From Candidatus Gallitreponema excrementavium (GTDB lineage Bacteria > Spirochaetota > Spirochaetia > Treponematales > Treponemataceae), in the NCBI GenBank assembly GCA_017694795.1, contig JADIMM010000018.1, forward strand, positions 1-58,246: DNA of 58,246 bases, given 5' to 3'. The position numbers and the translations under genes were made by a program. Positions 16,207 to 25,712 of this stretch are shown here, one piece after another. Each line of letters starts with the position of its first letter. Positions within the stretch are counted from its first letter, which is position 1. The notes below the pieces were generated by a model, which was not told where the DNA came from, did not search any database, and saw only the letters and a list, made by a program, of their open reading frames with translations.

Positions 16207-18342
16207 TTACTGTAATGGGGCAAAGTATCCGGTTTCATCCCTGCCGGAACGGTTTAAAAGGTAAACCTCAAGCTCAACCGGAAGATAAGATTCCCCAAAT
16301 CCCGGAGGAAGGGCTGAATAGTAAGTAATAACGTAACTTCCGTTAGGGGCATCCTGCAATTCCTGAACAATGGGGGACAGTCCCTGCTTTTCGTATATAT
16401 AATGTTCTTTTCCTCCGGTCTGGCGGCAAAGATATTCCAGTTCAGGTACAGAACCTTTCCGGGTAAGATAAACTGCATCAAATATTATTCCGTTGTTATT
16501 TAAATAAGCCGCTATGTCAGCAAGTCCGTAACGCTGGAAAGAAAGGGGGGTAAGTCCTCCACAGGAAAGAAAAATCACACCACGTTTTTTTTCTCCGTTC
16601 ACCAGATTATTGGCACCAAGTCTCAAAGCCAAATCCAGATTCCAACGCTGGGTTCTTTGGCTCAGAATATTTTTTGAAGTAAAATTCAGGGCAAGATCCG
16701 GAGAACCGCTGAATTCAAGGGAAGGTATTTCCCCGGCAGACACAACATTAAGCCGCCCCCTGCCCCCCATTGCCTTGGCAATTTCCTTAACAGCTTCCTT
16801 CATTGACTCTTCATACTCTTCCGATTCCAGGGATCTGTCCAAAATTACCGTAATATCCACCACTGAAGACTGATATGCCGCACCGGCTAGAGTCTGTTCT
16901 GAAACCGGACGCTTTTCTTCCGTTACATAAAAATTGGAAGCCTCCAGACCTACAATGGGATTGCGGAACCTGTCTTCTACCCGGACCTCCATCTGAACGA
17001 GAGGGAATTTTTCAGAATTAACCCTTTCAATCTGGACAAAAAGCCCTCCTGCAATATCCGTCATTCCTGAAAATATTTTAATATCGTTTTCCCGGAATTC
17101 AGCAGTAAGGATATTCCCGTTTACATCAGGGGAAGAAGACATCAGGGAGGTAGAAGCATTTCCCACAGTACCAACCTGGGTAAGTTCCATCGACACAGGA
17201 TCAAACAGAACCATTTTATTGTAATCAGAAACCAGAAGTTTTCCCTTCCACTCCCTGATTCCTTCAGGTTTTTTAAATGTTTTTTTGGGGGCGGCAGTTT
17301 CAATATAATTTCCATTTACATCAAAACAATACAAGGCTCCGCTTCCCCCGTCTCCAACATAAATCAAATCATCAAGGCAGCATATACCACCCACAGCTGT
17401 AAAACCGGCAAAGTTACTGTTTTTTTCTCCAAAAGAAAAAACAAACTGGTATTCGGGATTAAAAACATTAACCCTGTTATTACCAAAATCCGTAACATAC
17501 ACATAGTTCTTTGAGTCAACAGTTATGTACTGGGGACCCATAAACTGTCCGTCCCCCATTCCCTTCTCCCCGAAGGAAGTTTTGTAAATTCCTCCGGAAT
17601 CCAAAACACTGACCCGGTCTCCTCCGTATTCTGAAACCAGAATATCACCATTATCAAGCACATACACATCAAATGGTCTTAAAAAACCTGAAAGGGGTCC
17701 CTGGGATCTGAAATTGACTTTTCCGTTTACGTTATAGGAAATTATTTCATTTGTGCCATAGGAAACCACAATGGAGGAACCGTCTTTAAGGGAAAAGACA
17801 GAAGTAGGATACTGATAGTTCACTGTTTCCCCGGTCTTTGCAGGAAAATTTCCCCCCTCCACATACCTTTTCTGCTCATTCATTATGGAAATATTTTCCC
17901 GCCGTCCACGGACAATATCTATCCTGTTTTCCAAAAGCAAACCGCCGTAACCCTTTTTCAAGGCAGTCTGCCACTGCTGGAGGGCAGTATCCTCAAAACC
18001 GGAGCGGTAATAGGCTTTGCCAAGCCAATCAAGAATAAGACTTTCCTCCGGCAAGTTGGATAATGCCTTTTCAAAAGCCATTATTGAATCATTAAATGCC
18101 CCACGGTAGTAAGCCTGTACACCAAGCCTGAAATTCTCTGAGGCAAGTCCTTTTTGAATCTCTGTAGGTTCCTCTGCCATAAGACAGATAAACATAAAAC
18201 AAAAAAGTACCGGGAAAACAAAAATACGCAGTACTTGATAAAGCTGGTAGCGGCAACCGGTTCCAGAAACTACATCAGCACAGGCAGAATTCTGCACATT
18301 CTGTAAAAAAAATTTCTTCATAATCAAGTCAAAGTCCTTCAT
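16207..18342 (-). CDS. Exported TPR - NHL beta-propeller - VWA-like protein
   Basis: A 711-residue protein. After a long N-terminus, a hydrophobic segment (about 41-56, FVFPVLFCFMFICLMAEE) serves as signal or anchor. TPR-like repeats follow (about 65-125), then NHL-type propeller blades (about 165-420, such as RPFDVYVLDNGDILVSEYGGDRVSVLD), then a von Willebrand A-like domain (about 510-700) starting VVDITVILDRSLESEE. The usual MIDAS DxSxS reads DRSLE, so metal binding may be altered. The arrangement matches the TP0421-type NHL protein I recall from Treponema pallidum. Start is uncertain: ATG at 18342 overlaps the upstream gene by 14 bases; ATG at 18321 has AAGGA 13 bases before it. Probably a periplasmic or surface interaction protein. 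Confidence 0.75.
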   Translation of the reverse strand: MKDFDLIMKKFFLQNVQNSACADVVSGTGCRYQLYQVLRIFVFPVLFCFMFICLMAEEPTEIQKGLASENFRLGVQAYYRGAFNDSIMAFEKALSNLPEESLILDWLGKAYYRSGFEDTALQQWQTALKKGYGGLLLENRIDIVRGRRENISIMNEQKRYVEGGNFPAKTGETVNYQYPTSVFSLKDGSSIVVSYGTNEIISYNVNGKVNFRSQGPLSGFLRPFDVYVLDNGDILVSEYGGDRVSVLDSGGIYKTSFGEKGMGDGQFMGPQYITVDSKNYVYVTDFGNNRVNVFNPEYQFVFSFGEKNSNFAGFTAVGGICCLDDLIYVGDGGSGALYCFDVNGNYIETAAPKKTFKKPEGIREWKGKLLVSDYNKMVLFDPVSMELTQVGTVGNASTSLMSSSPDVNGNILTAEFRENDIKIFSGMTDIAGGLFVQIERVNSEKFPLVQMEVRVEDRFRNPIVGLEASNFYVTEEKRPVSEQTLAGAAYQSSVVDITVILDRSLESEEYEESMKEAVKEIAKAMGGRGRLNVVSAGEIPSLEFSGSPDLALNFTSKNILSQRTQRWNLDLALRLGANNLVNGEKKRGVIFLSCGGLTPLSFQRYGLADIAAYLNNNGIIFDAVYLTRKGSVPELEYLCRQTGGKEHYIYEKQGLSPIVQELQDAPNGSYVITYYSALPPGFGESYLPVELEVYLLNRSGRDETGYFAPLQ

Positions 18343-19051
18343 TCACAACAGCGTCAAGGTGTTCTTTTATAGTCTTGTTTCCGGGTGCCTTTTCAAGTGC
18401 ACGCCGCAGGTAGGCCTTTGCCTCCACTGCCATTCCCATCTTATTGTAAACCCAGCCCAAGGAATCCAAGTAAGAGGGATTGTCGGGAAAAGATTCGCAA
18501 GCCTGCCTGCACAGTTTTAAGGCCCGGGCAATATCTCCCCCGGAGCAACACAAAACATACCCCAACCCGTTAAGGGCGGTACAGTTAGCCCCGTCAATCT
18601 CCAGGGCCCTTTCATACCACTCAACTGCCTCCTCGGCTTTTTTCTGTTCCCATGCAATATATGCTATGGCACAATAAATCTGTGGTGTTTCATCCCCGGT
18701 TTCCAACAGCTTTTTCAGCTCGAAATCAGCAAGCCTCATTCTTCCTGTAAAAATATATAAAACGGCAAGTATCATCCTGCACTGTTTACTCTTTTCGTCA
18801 ACAACCCCGGAAGTAACTATCTGTTCCAAAAACAATATGGCATCATCGTACTTGTTCAGTTTTGAATAACACAATCCTGTGTAATAGGTTAAATCCCTGC
18901 TTATCTCGGAATCCAAATCCGTTTCCGGTATTTTAAGGAAAACCCCCAGGGCTCCTTCGTAATCACCTTTGTTATAAAGCCTTAGCCCCTGCCTTACCGC
19001 CTCTGAAGCAGAATTTTCATCTACGATGTTTTCTTCAATGTTTTCCGTCAT
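18329..19051 (-). CDS. TPR-repeat protein
   Basis: A 240-residue cytoplasmic protein built of about five TPR hairpins, clearest at 20-50 (RLYNKGDYEGALGVFLKIPE), 55-90, 125-155 (AIAYIAWEQKKAEEAVEWYERAL), 160-190 and 195-225 (SLGWVYNKMGMAVEAKAYLRRALE). No signal peptide or catalytic motif. AAGG lies 5 bases before the ATG. It overlaps the following NHL/VWA gene, which itself has TPRs, and follows surE after 24 bases, so the three are probably one transcript. Likely an adaptor for protein complexes; the partner is unknown. Confidence 0.8.
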   Translation of the reverse strand: MTENIEENIVDENSASEAVRQGLRLYNKGDYEGALGVFLKIPETDLDSEISRDLTYYTGLCYSKLNKYDDAILFLEQIVTSGVVDEKSKQCRMILAVLYIFTGRMRLADFELKKLLETGDETPQIYCAIAYIAWEQKKAEEAVEWYERALEIDGANCTALNGLGYVLCCSGGDIARALKLCRQACESFPDNPSYLDSLGWVYNKMGMAVEAKAYLRRALEKAPGNKTIKEHLDAVVNEGL

Positions 19052-19075
19052 AATACCTTCCCGCCTAAACCGTTC

Positions 19076-19834
19076 CTAAATTATAAAGCCGCGGCTCTCA
19101 ATGCTTTTATGGCAAACTTCCTTGGGGTAAGCACCCACAAAAGAAATGGAAATAAAGCCTTTCAATACAATATCCCAGTCGGACTCCTCGGGAGGTTCCT
19201 CCTGGATTATTCCACCTGTGTATAGCGTATAATTTTTTGTACCGTCGTCAGATTCAACAATGTTGACTCCGTCACTATATTTTCTGGATGACAAATAGGA
19301 AAATCTGACTCCGGGGTATTTCCTTTCTCCGGATCCTTCCGGCAAAGACATGGCATTCACATTCATAAAGGTCAGGGGAACTGCCATGGATACAAAATTT
19401 TCTGTATTGTTACTGACAAACTCCGCCAAAGGCTCAAAAAACCAGGGACCGTTGATATCGGCAAGAGAAACCGCAATTCCAGGAACCCCCAAAAGAACAC
19501 TTTCCCTGGCACCGGCTGCGGTTCCTGAATATATCACATCAGTTCCCAGATTTGCCCCCTTGTTTATCCCCGATATAACCAAATCCGGCTTCCCCGAAAA
19601 CAGGGAATTAATCCCGAAATAGACACAATCGGCAGGAAGTCCGGAACATTCATAGCAATCCACCCCCCGTTCAGCAATCTTAAGATTCCTGGCAATAGAA
19701 ACACCATGGGAAACCCCGGATCTGTCCCTGTCCGGAGCAACAATCTTTACATTATGGCGTTCCCGCAAATACCGGTAAAGCACCTGAATCCCCGGAGCGT
19801 AAAGCCCGTCGTCATTTGTAACAAGTATATTCAT
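19076..19834 (-). CDS. surE: 5'/3'-nucleotidase SurE
   Basis: SurE removes phosphate from nucleoside 5'- and 3'-monophosphates and helps survival under stress. The 252-residue protein begins MNILVTNDDGLYAPGI, with the metal-binding DD pair at 8-9, and has the conserved APDRDRSGVSHGVS and VISGINKGANLGTDVIYSGTAAGARE segments. It is close to the usual length. It lies between a galactokinase-like gene and a TPR gene, all read leftward with short gaps. Confidence 0.95.
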   Translation of the reverse strand: MNILVTNDDGLYAPGIQVLYRYLRERHNVKIVAPDRDRSGVSHGVSIARNLKIAERGVDCYECSGLPADCVYFGINSLFSGKPDLVISGINKGANLGTDVIYSGTAAGARESVLLGVPGIAVSLADINGPWFFEPLAEFVSNNTENFVSMAVPLTFMNVNAMSLPEGSGERKYPGVRFSYLSSRKYSDGVNIVESDDGTKNYTLYTGGIIQEEPPEESDWDIVLKGFISISFVGAYPKEVCHKSIESRGFII

Positions 19835-19863
19835 ACCCCACCCGCCGGAAAGTAAAAATCAGT

Positions 19864-21003
19864 CTATATTATTTTTATACTATCTGAGGTTTTTACTCTA
19901 TAGATTGCAGGATGAAAACCAAAAATTCTTTCATATTCATCCAGTTTTTCCATGTATATATCAAAAACCTCTTTTTTTATCATACTAAAAGTACATCCCC
20001 TTAATCCCCTGCCTATAAGGCGGGAACAGGAAGTTCCTTCCAGTTCCTGAACCCTCCTTACAAGCCAGTCTACCTCAGGACAGGATATTTCAAACAAATC
20101 CCTCAATCCCTGATGGGAATTGTTAATGACTTTTGAAAATCCTGCCAGATCGGACTTCTGTAAAGCGGCTCCCCCCTCCTTTACAGCCTGTATTTCCCTG
20201 ATTATATAAAGCACAGCCCTTCTTTCCTCTTCGGACAAAACAACCCCTGACTCAGAGATAATATCCGGTGTATAGTCTTCGGGAGAAACACCGGGTAAAA
20301 CTTTTTTGAATTTTGAAAAAGCAATGCTGCATTTATTTTCACGTAACTCAATTTCTGATTTTGAAGACAGGAAGCTCAGCCCTGAATCAGTAAGAACAAT
20401 CATTTCATCCCCGGATACAGGAATTTTTTCCCAGGATTTATCCTTCGGATTTGTAAGAACAAAGCACCCTTCCCTGCCCCCCATGAATTTACAAAAATCG
20501 GCAGAGGAAAAATGAAAACTCATGAAATTGTCACAGCCTTCCCGTAGTACAGAATAAAAATTTTCATTACTCATTTCAGGAACATACAGGTTTTTCAATG
20601 CAAAGCCCATACAAAAAAACATAGCAACACCCGAATCAATGCCGCAATTATGGGGAATACCGGAAAAAACGGAAACATTAAGCCCCTTTAAATCCAGGCC
20701 GTATTTTAAAAAAGAGTAAATCGCAGCTTTAAGATAATTTGCCCACCGGTCTTCTTTTTTGAATTTCAATCCGGAAAAAGTGGAACGTCTGGACTCCTGC
20801 AAGACAGGGTCGTAAAATCTGTAGCCGGAATCTTTCCTGGGGGAAAGACACAAATAGAGAGGAAGATTAACAGAAACCGACAAAGTCGGCAAATTCAAAA
20901 AGTCACAAAGTTCACCAAGAATATGGAAACTTCCGCCGTGAATTACAGTAATTTCCGGCAGAACCCCGTACTCCTGTTTGTGGAATTTTTCAATCTCAAG
21001 CAT
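19864..21003 (-). CDS. Divergent galactokinase-like GHMP-family protein
   Basis: A 379-residue protein. The C-terminal part is galactokinase-like: SHQGLRDLFEISCPEVDWLV corresponds to the family's SHxSLRDxFxVSxPELDxLV, and SRLIGRGLRGCTFSMI to the RMTGGGFGGC motif. The GHMP ATP loop, normally PxxxGLSSSAA, reads IPHNCGIDSGVAMFF, and the N-terminal sugar-binding signature GRVNLIGEHTDY is replaced by HGGSFHILGELCDF. Fold membership is likely; galactose phosphorylation is doubtful. I chose the ATG at 21003 (MLEIEKFHK) because GGGGGAG lies 8 bases upstream; the frame is open 13 codons further. First gene of the leftward group with surE. Confidence 0.65.
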   Translation of the reverse strand: MLEIEKFHKQEYGVLPEITVIHGGSFHILGELCDFLNLPTLSVSVNLPLYLCLSPRKDSGYRFYDPVLQESRRSTFSGLKFKKEDRWANYLKAAIYSFLKYGLDLKGLNVSVFSGIPHNCGIDSGVAMFFCMGFALKNLYVPEMSNENFYSVLREGCDNFMSFHFSSADFCKFMGGREGCFVLTNPKDKSWEKIPVSGDEMIVLTDSGLSFLSSKSEIELRENKCSIAFSKFKKVLPGVSPEDYTPDIISESGVVLSEEERRAVLYIIREIQAVKEGGAALQKSDLAGFSKVINNSHQGLRDLFEISCPEVDWLVRRVQELEGTSCSRLIGRGLRGCTFSMIKKEVFDIYMEKLDEYERIFGFHPAIYRVKTSDSIKII

Positions 21004-21284
21004 CCACAAACTCCCCCATAGTGAGAATTTACAGCAAAACAAGACTGTAAAAACCTATGGTTTTTATATTGATTATCAGACAACCACCTAAAAAATTTAT
21101 AATAGTTATTATGTATTGTCAAGAAAAGTTTTTTTTAATGAAAAACAAACCTGTAACAAGGCAAACTCTTTCCGGAATTCTGCTTGTCCGCCGGCCAAGT
21201 CCGGCTAAACCGGACAAACAGGAAAAAACGCTTTTCCCTACGAAAGGAAAATCCTGATCCAAAACATCTTTCAATCAAATCGGA

Positions 21285-23042
21285 TTGAAAAAAAAACAAA
21301 AGAAGATTAGATTAATCCATGCAATGAGTATTATCCAAAGTTTTTTAGGGGCGTTTTTGTCTTCCCTGCTTTTGACACTTTCGATACCAAACGTGTTTTC
21401 CCACAGCGGTTCTTTTTTACTGGGACTTTTTTCATTGGTGCCACTGTACTACGTTTTGGAAAAAAACAGAGGTAAAAAACCCATTGTTTCAGGAATTACA
21501 ACAGGACTTTCAGTTTCCTTAACCCATCTCATGAGCAGTTTCTGGCTGGCTTTTTTCCAAGGTTATGCCGTATTCACATTGGGACTTTCTGCAATTGCAT
21601 ATTTTTTCTTTGGCTGGATTTTAGGTTATTTCCTGTGGACAGCCAATAAACTTCCCGGCTGGCTGAGGCCCTGGATATTTGCCTCGGTATGGGTTTCCTG
21701 GGAATGGTTTAAATCAAACGGTTTTCTAGCCTACCCATGGGGGACACTGATTATGAGTTCCAGAACATCAATTCCCTTTATCCAGATTGCAGACCTGACC
21801 GGAACCTGGGGAATCAGCTTTGTAATGGCACTTACAGGTTCCCTGATTGGAGAAAACCTCATTTATTGGGTTAAAGCAAAAACCGTAAATTCTTTTCCGT
21901 TTTTCCAGGAAGAAAAACCTTCCCTCCTGTCCCTCATAAGGGGAGCTTTTCATCTTCCCAAAAGAGAAAAAACTTTTCCTGGTGCAATGCCGGGGCCTGC
22001 AGCCCGGTGTCTTTTTTCAATAGGGGAAGAAGGCATCTGGGTAATAAAAAATACTGCATTCTGCCTGTTCCTTCTTCTGATTATTTACTCCTACGGATTT
22101 TATAAAATCGCCACATTACCGGAGCCGGAAGACTACATTAATATACTTTTTGTCCAACACAACAGCGATTCCTGGAACGATAACTTTGAAAAATCACTTT
22201 CCACTGCCATGAGGCTTACAAGGGAAGGATTAAAAAACCGGGAAAAGCCCCGGCTCATTGCCTGGAATGAAACAGTTTTGGCCTATCCTTACGAGGAAAA
22301 TTATGAATACTACCAGCATTTTCCATACAAGGACCCCTTTGTGCCTTTTTTAAGGGAAAACGGCATTCCCCTTCTGGTAGGAGCCCCCTACATTATTGAT
22401 ATGGAAAACGAGCTTTTTTCAAACTCTGCAATCCTCTTGTCCCCGGAAGGAGAAATCCTCCAGCATTACGGCAAAATGCAGCTTGTACCTTTTGCAGAAT
22501 ATATCCCGTTTATCCAGTACGACTGGATGAAAAAATTCATGAATGCAGTGGCAGGATTTTCTTCCGGCTGGACCCCCTCCCATGAATACAGACTTTTTAC
22601 CGGACTTACCAACTCCGGAAAAGAAATTCTTTTCTCAACCCCTATTTGTTTTGAAGATGCCTTTCCCGGAGTCTGCACCGGCCTTGTCAAAAACGGAAGC
22701 CGTTTTTTTCTTAATCTTACCAACGATTCCTGGTCAAAAACCGAATCGGCGGAAATGCAGCATTTTTCAATAGCTTCTTTCAGAGCCGTGGAACACCGCA
22801 CCGTTATGGCAAGAAGTACCAACGGAGGTTACAGCTGTATCATAAACCCGCTGGGAGAAGTTATTTACGATTTTCCGCTCTTTGAGGAACACTCTGAAAT
22901 TCTTTCCGTTCCTGTTTATCCTTACACGAGGACACTTTACTCCTATCTGGGGGATTATATTGTGATTCTTGCTTTTTTTGCCTTTGGTTCCGCCTTTATT
23001 ATTTACCGGAAAAAAATAATTTACAAAAATGAAGCAAATTAA
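21285..23042 (+). CDS. lnt: Apolipoprotein N-acyltransferase Lnt
   Basis: Lnt adds the third acyl chain to lipoproteins in the inner membrane. The 585-residue protein has multiple N-terminal membrane helices (about 15-270) and a C-terminal nitrilase-type domain whose triad is visible: Glu329 (WNETVLAYPYE), Lys397 (GKMQLVPFAEYIPF) and Cys455 (TPICFEDAFP). A final membrane helix (VILAFFAFGSAFIIY) completes the usual topology. The listed start is TTG; the next candidate is ATG at 21324, and neither has a strong ribosome-binding site. It lies just upstream of nrdR without an evident terminator and fits with the several lipoproteins here. Confidence 0.93.
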   Translation: MKKKQKKIRLIHAMSIIQSFLGAFLSSLLLTLSIPNVFSHSGSFLLGLFSLVPLYYVLEKNRGKKPIVSGITTGLSVSLTHLMSSFWLAFFQGYAVFTLGLSAIAYFFFGWILGYFLWTANKLPGWLRPWIFASVWVSWEWFKSNGFLAYPWGTLIMSSRTSIPFIQIADLTGTWGISFVMALTGSLIGENLIYWVKAKTVNSFPFFQEEKPSLLSLIRGAFHLPKREKTFPGAMPGPAARCLFSIGEEGIWVIKNTAFCLFLLLIIYSYGFYKIATLPEPEDYINILFVQHNSDSWNDNFEKSLSTAMRLTREGLKNREKPRLIAWNETVLAYPYEENYEYYQHFPYKDPFVPFLRENGIPLLVGAPYIIDMENELFSNSAILLSPEGEILQHYGKMQLVPFAEYIPFIQYDWMKKFMNAVAGFSSGWTPSHEYRLFTGLTNSGKEILFSTPICFEDAFPGVCTGLVKNGSRFFLNLTNDSWSKTESAEMQHFSIASFRAVEHRTVMARSTNGGYSCIINPLGEVIYDFPLFEEHSEILSVPVYPYTRTLYSYLGDYIVILAFFAFGSAFIIYRKKIIYKNEAN

Positions 23043-23054
23043 GTAAAAAAACAG

Positions 23055-23083
23055 TTGAACACATTTTTTAAACATTGTATATT
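23055..23083 (+). promoter_or_regulatory. Promoter of nrdR
   Basis: TTGAAC, a 17-base spacer and TATATT precede the nrdR start by 50 bases. The -10 hexamer lies inside the first NrdR box. Confidence 0.65.
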
Positions 23084-23119
23084 GTGTACAAATCTACTAA
23101 AATACGCTATATTTAGTGG
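23072..23119 (+). promoter_or_regulatory. Pair of NrdR boxes
   Basis: Two 16-base imperfect palindromes, ACATTGTATATTGTGT (23072-23087) and ACGCTATATTTAGTGG (23104-23119), resemble the NrdR consensus ACACwATATwTwGTGT. Their starts are 32 bases apart, about three helix turns, the usual NrdR spacing. The first covers the -10 hexamer and the second the early transcribed region, so binding should block transcription. Confidence 0.75.
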
Positions 23120-23132
23120 ACTAAAGGTAACC

Positions 23133-23591
23133 ATGAAGTGTCCCAGATGTGACAGCAACAATGACAAGGTAATAGAATCCCGTACTCTGGCAGGAGGTGC
23201 CAGTGTACGCCGCAGAAGGGAATGTCTGGACTGCGGTTACAGATTTACTTCTTATGAGCGTATAGAAGAAAAACCCCTCCTCGTCATAAAAAAAGACCAA
23301 AGGCGGGAACCCTTTGACAGGACAAAGATTGAACGGGGGGTAACCAGGGCCCTGGAAAAAAGGGCGGTTTCCAGATGGACCATCGAGGAACTTATAAACG
23401 AAATCGAAGACGAAGCCATGGCAAAAGGTAAAGGAACCGGCGAAGTTGCGGCCTCGGTAATCGGGGATATGGTGCTGGAAAAATTGTATAAGTTGGACAA
23501 AGTGGCATACATAAGGTTTGCCTCGGTTTACAAGCATTTTGAGAACCTTCAGGAATTTATATCCGAAGTTAACAGAATAGATTGTCTTTAA
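23133..23591 (+). CDS. nrdR: Transcriptional repressor NrdR
   Basis: NrdR senses ATP/dATP through an ATP-cone and represses ribonucleotide reductase genes. The 152-residue protein begins MKCPRCDSNNDKVIESR with zinc-ribbon cysteines 3, 6, 31 and 34, followed by the basic SVRRRRECLDCGYRFTSYE segment and the ATP-cone (about 48-138). The ATG at 23133 with AAGG upstream is the true start; the longer open frame from 23055 contains the promoter. Paired NrdR boxes lie directly upstream and nrdD starts 21 bases downstream, so NrdR probably controls its own operon. Confidence 0.96.
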   Translation: MKCPRCDSNNDKVIESRTLAGGASVRRRRECLDCGYRFTSYERIEEKPLLVIKKDQRREPFDRTKIERGVTRALEKRAVSRWTIEELINEIEDEAMAKGKGTGEVAASVIGDMVLEKLYKLDKVAYIRFASVYKHFENLQEFISEVNRIDCL

Positions 23592-23612
23592 TACTTTAAG
23601 GGAGGAAAGAGT

Positions 23613-25712
23613 ATGAGTGACGAGGGTGTGTTTCCACAGTGGAAGGCTTTTTTGGGGACAGAAACTGCCGAAAAGCCTGAAAATTTTGTTAAAAGCGTTG
23701 TCAAGCGTTCCGGAGAAATCGAGCCATATGACAGGAATAAAATTCTAAAAGCCATAGAAAAGGCCCAGTTTGCAGTTTCAAAGGCTTCTGATACGGAGAA
23801 GGCTGAGTATCTTACCCAAAAAGTGGAAGAAAAACTCCAGGAAATGATGGCAGCAAGACATGCCCACTCAATCCCCGCAATAGAAGAAATCCAGGACATA
23901 GTGGAAACCGTCCTCATTGAGGCTTCCGAAGTACAGGTGGCAAAGGCTTATATCCTTTACCGTGCAAAACATGAAGCCATAAGAGACTCAAAAAAACTCA
24001 TGCTGGATATCGATGCCACCATGGACGGATACCTTAGCCAGTCAGACTGGAGGGTCAAGGAAAATGCCAATGTAAACTTCTCCCTGGGCGGTCTTATCCT
24101 CCACAATTCCGGTTCCCTTACTGCAAACTACTGGCTCAAAAACATTTACCCGGAAGAGGTGGCCCAGGCACATAAAACCGCCGCCTTTCATATCCACGAC
24201 CTTTCCATGTTTTCGGGATATTGTGCAGGCTGGTCTTTAAGACAGCTTATACAGGAAGGATTGGGAGGAGTACCGGACAAAATTACATCAACCCCGGCAA
24301 GGCATCTTTCTACACTGATACAGCAGATTGTAAACTTTTTGGGAATAATGCAGAACGAATGGGCCGGAGCCCAGGCATTCAGCTCCTTTGATACCTATCT
24401 CGCCCCATTTATTAAAAAAGACAATCTGGACGAAAAAACAGTAAAACAGTGCATCCAGAGCTTTATATACGGGGTAAACACCCCCAGCCGGTGGGGAAGC
24501 CAGGCTCCCTTTACCAACATAACATTGGACTGGACCGTTCCCCAGGATCTCAAGGACAAGCCTGCCATCGTAGGTGGACAGGAAATGGACTTTACCTACG
24601 GGGACTGCCAGGAAGAAATGAATCTCATAAACAGGGTTTTTATCGACCTGATGATAGAAGGGGATGCAGCAGGAAGGGGCTTCCAGTATCCCATCCCTAC
24701 ATACAATGTAACCAGGGATTTTGACTGGGACAGTACCAATGCACAGAAACTTTTTGAAATGACCGCCCGGTACGGAACCCCCTACTTTCAGAATTTTATC
24801 AATTCTGATTTAAATCCCTCCGATGTGCGGTCAATGTGCTGCCGGCTTCAGCTTGACAAGCGGGAATTGAGGAAACGGGGAGGCGGACTCTTTGGTTCTG
24901 ACGAATTTACCGGAAGCCTTGGGGTTGTTACAATAAATATGCCCCAGATAGGCTACCTTTCAAAAACCGAAAAAGAGTTCTTTGACCGGCTTAACCATGT
25001 AATGGATTTGGCAAAAACCAGCCTGGTCTTAAAAAGAAAGGTTATCCAGAGGCTTTTGGACGGAGGGCTTTTCCCTTATACGAGACGCTATCTTTCGACC
25101 CTTAACAACCATTTTTCCACCATCGGGCTTTGCGGGATGAACGAATGTTGCCTGAACTTTTTGGGAGTGGATATTGCAAATCCAAAGGGAAAGGCCTTTG
25201 CAGAAAAAGTCCTCCTCCACATGAGAAACAGACTGGCAGACTACCAGGAAGAAACCGGGGACCTTTTCAATCTGGAGGCAACCCCTGCAGAAAGTACATC
25301 CTACCGCCTCGCCCGCCACGACAAGGAAAGGTATAAGGATATAATCACCTCGGGAGACAAGGAGCCTTATTACACAAATTCAAGCCAGCTCCCTGTTGAT
25401 TATACCCGGGATATTTTTGAGGCCATGGATCACCAGGATTCCCTCCAGACAAAATACACCGGGGGAACTGTTTTCCATGTCTACCTTGGGGAATCAATAA
25501 AAGAATGGAAGGCCTGCCGGGACTTGGTAAAGGCCATAGCCTACAACTACAGGATGCCTTACTTTTCAATTTCCCCCACATTCTCAATATGTCCGATCCA
25601 CGGATATTTGGACGGGGAACAGTTTGAATGCCCAAAATGTAAGGCAGAAAAAGAAAAAGAACTAAAAGAAAAACTTATAAAACTTGAAGAAGAAAAAAAA
25701 TCGCTTGCATAA
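23613..25712 (+). CDS. nrdD: Class III ribonucleotide reductase large chain NrdD, lacking the glycyl-radical domain
   Basis: NrdD makes deoxyribonucleotides anaerobically. Visible parts: N-terminal ATP-cone (about 28-125), the ten-stranded barrel with Cys204 (GYCAGW), Cys409-Cys410 (SMCCRLQLDKRELRKRGGGLFG), SLGVVTINMPQIGYL, and a C-terminal zinc site Cys660, His663, Cys673, Cys676 (CPIH...CPKC). In ordinary NrdD the radical motif RVxGY follows within a few dozen residues; here the chain ends in a charged helix (EKELKEKLIKLEEEKKSLA) and TAA, 699 residues in all. The missing motif is in the next gene, in the same frame, 15 bases on. GGGAGG lies 7 bases before the ATG. Redox control by NrdR is expected. 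Confidence 0.93.
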   Translation: MSDEGVFPQWKAFLGTETAEKPENFVKSVVKRSGEIEPYDRNKILKAIEKAQFAVSKASDTEKAEYLTQKVEEKLQEMMAARHAHSIPAIEEIQDIVETVLIEASEVQVAKAYILYRAKHEAIRDSKKLMLDIDATMDGYLSQSDWRVKENANVNFSLGGLILHNSGSLTANYWLKNIYPEEVAQAHKTAAFHIHDLSMFSGYCAGWSLRQLIQEGLGGVPDKITSTPARHLSTLIQQIVNFLGIMQNEWAGAQAFSSFDTYLAPFIKKDNLDEKTVKQCIQSFIYGVNTPSRWGSQAPFTNITLDWTVPQDLKDKPAIVGGQEMDFTYGDCQEEMNLINRVFIDLMIEGDAAGRGFQYPIPTYNVTRDFDWDSTNAQKLFEMTARYGTPYFQNFINSDLNPSDVRSMCCRLQLDKRELRKRGGGLFGSDEFTGSLGVVTINMPQIGYLSKTEKEFFDRLNHVMDLAKTSLVLKRKVIQRLLDGGLFPYTRRYLSTLNNHFSTIGLCGMNECCLNFLGVDIANPKGKAFAEKVLLHMRNRLADYQEETGDLFNLEATPAESTSYRLARHDKERYKDIITSGDKEPYYTNSSQLPVDYTRDIFEAMDHQDSLQTKYTGGTVFHVYLGESIKEWKACRDLVKAIAYNYRMPYFSISPTFSICPIHGYLDGEQFECPKCKAEKEKELKEKLIKLEEEKKSLA

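Noticed and set aside
21057..21257. 66-codon frame before lnt
   Set aside because: No ribosome-binding site and Lys/Pro-rich sequence without family; the 281-base gap more likely holds divergent promoters, though none was clear.
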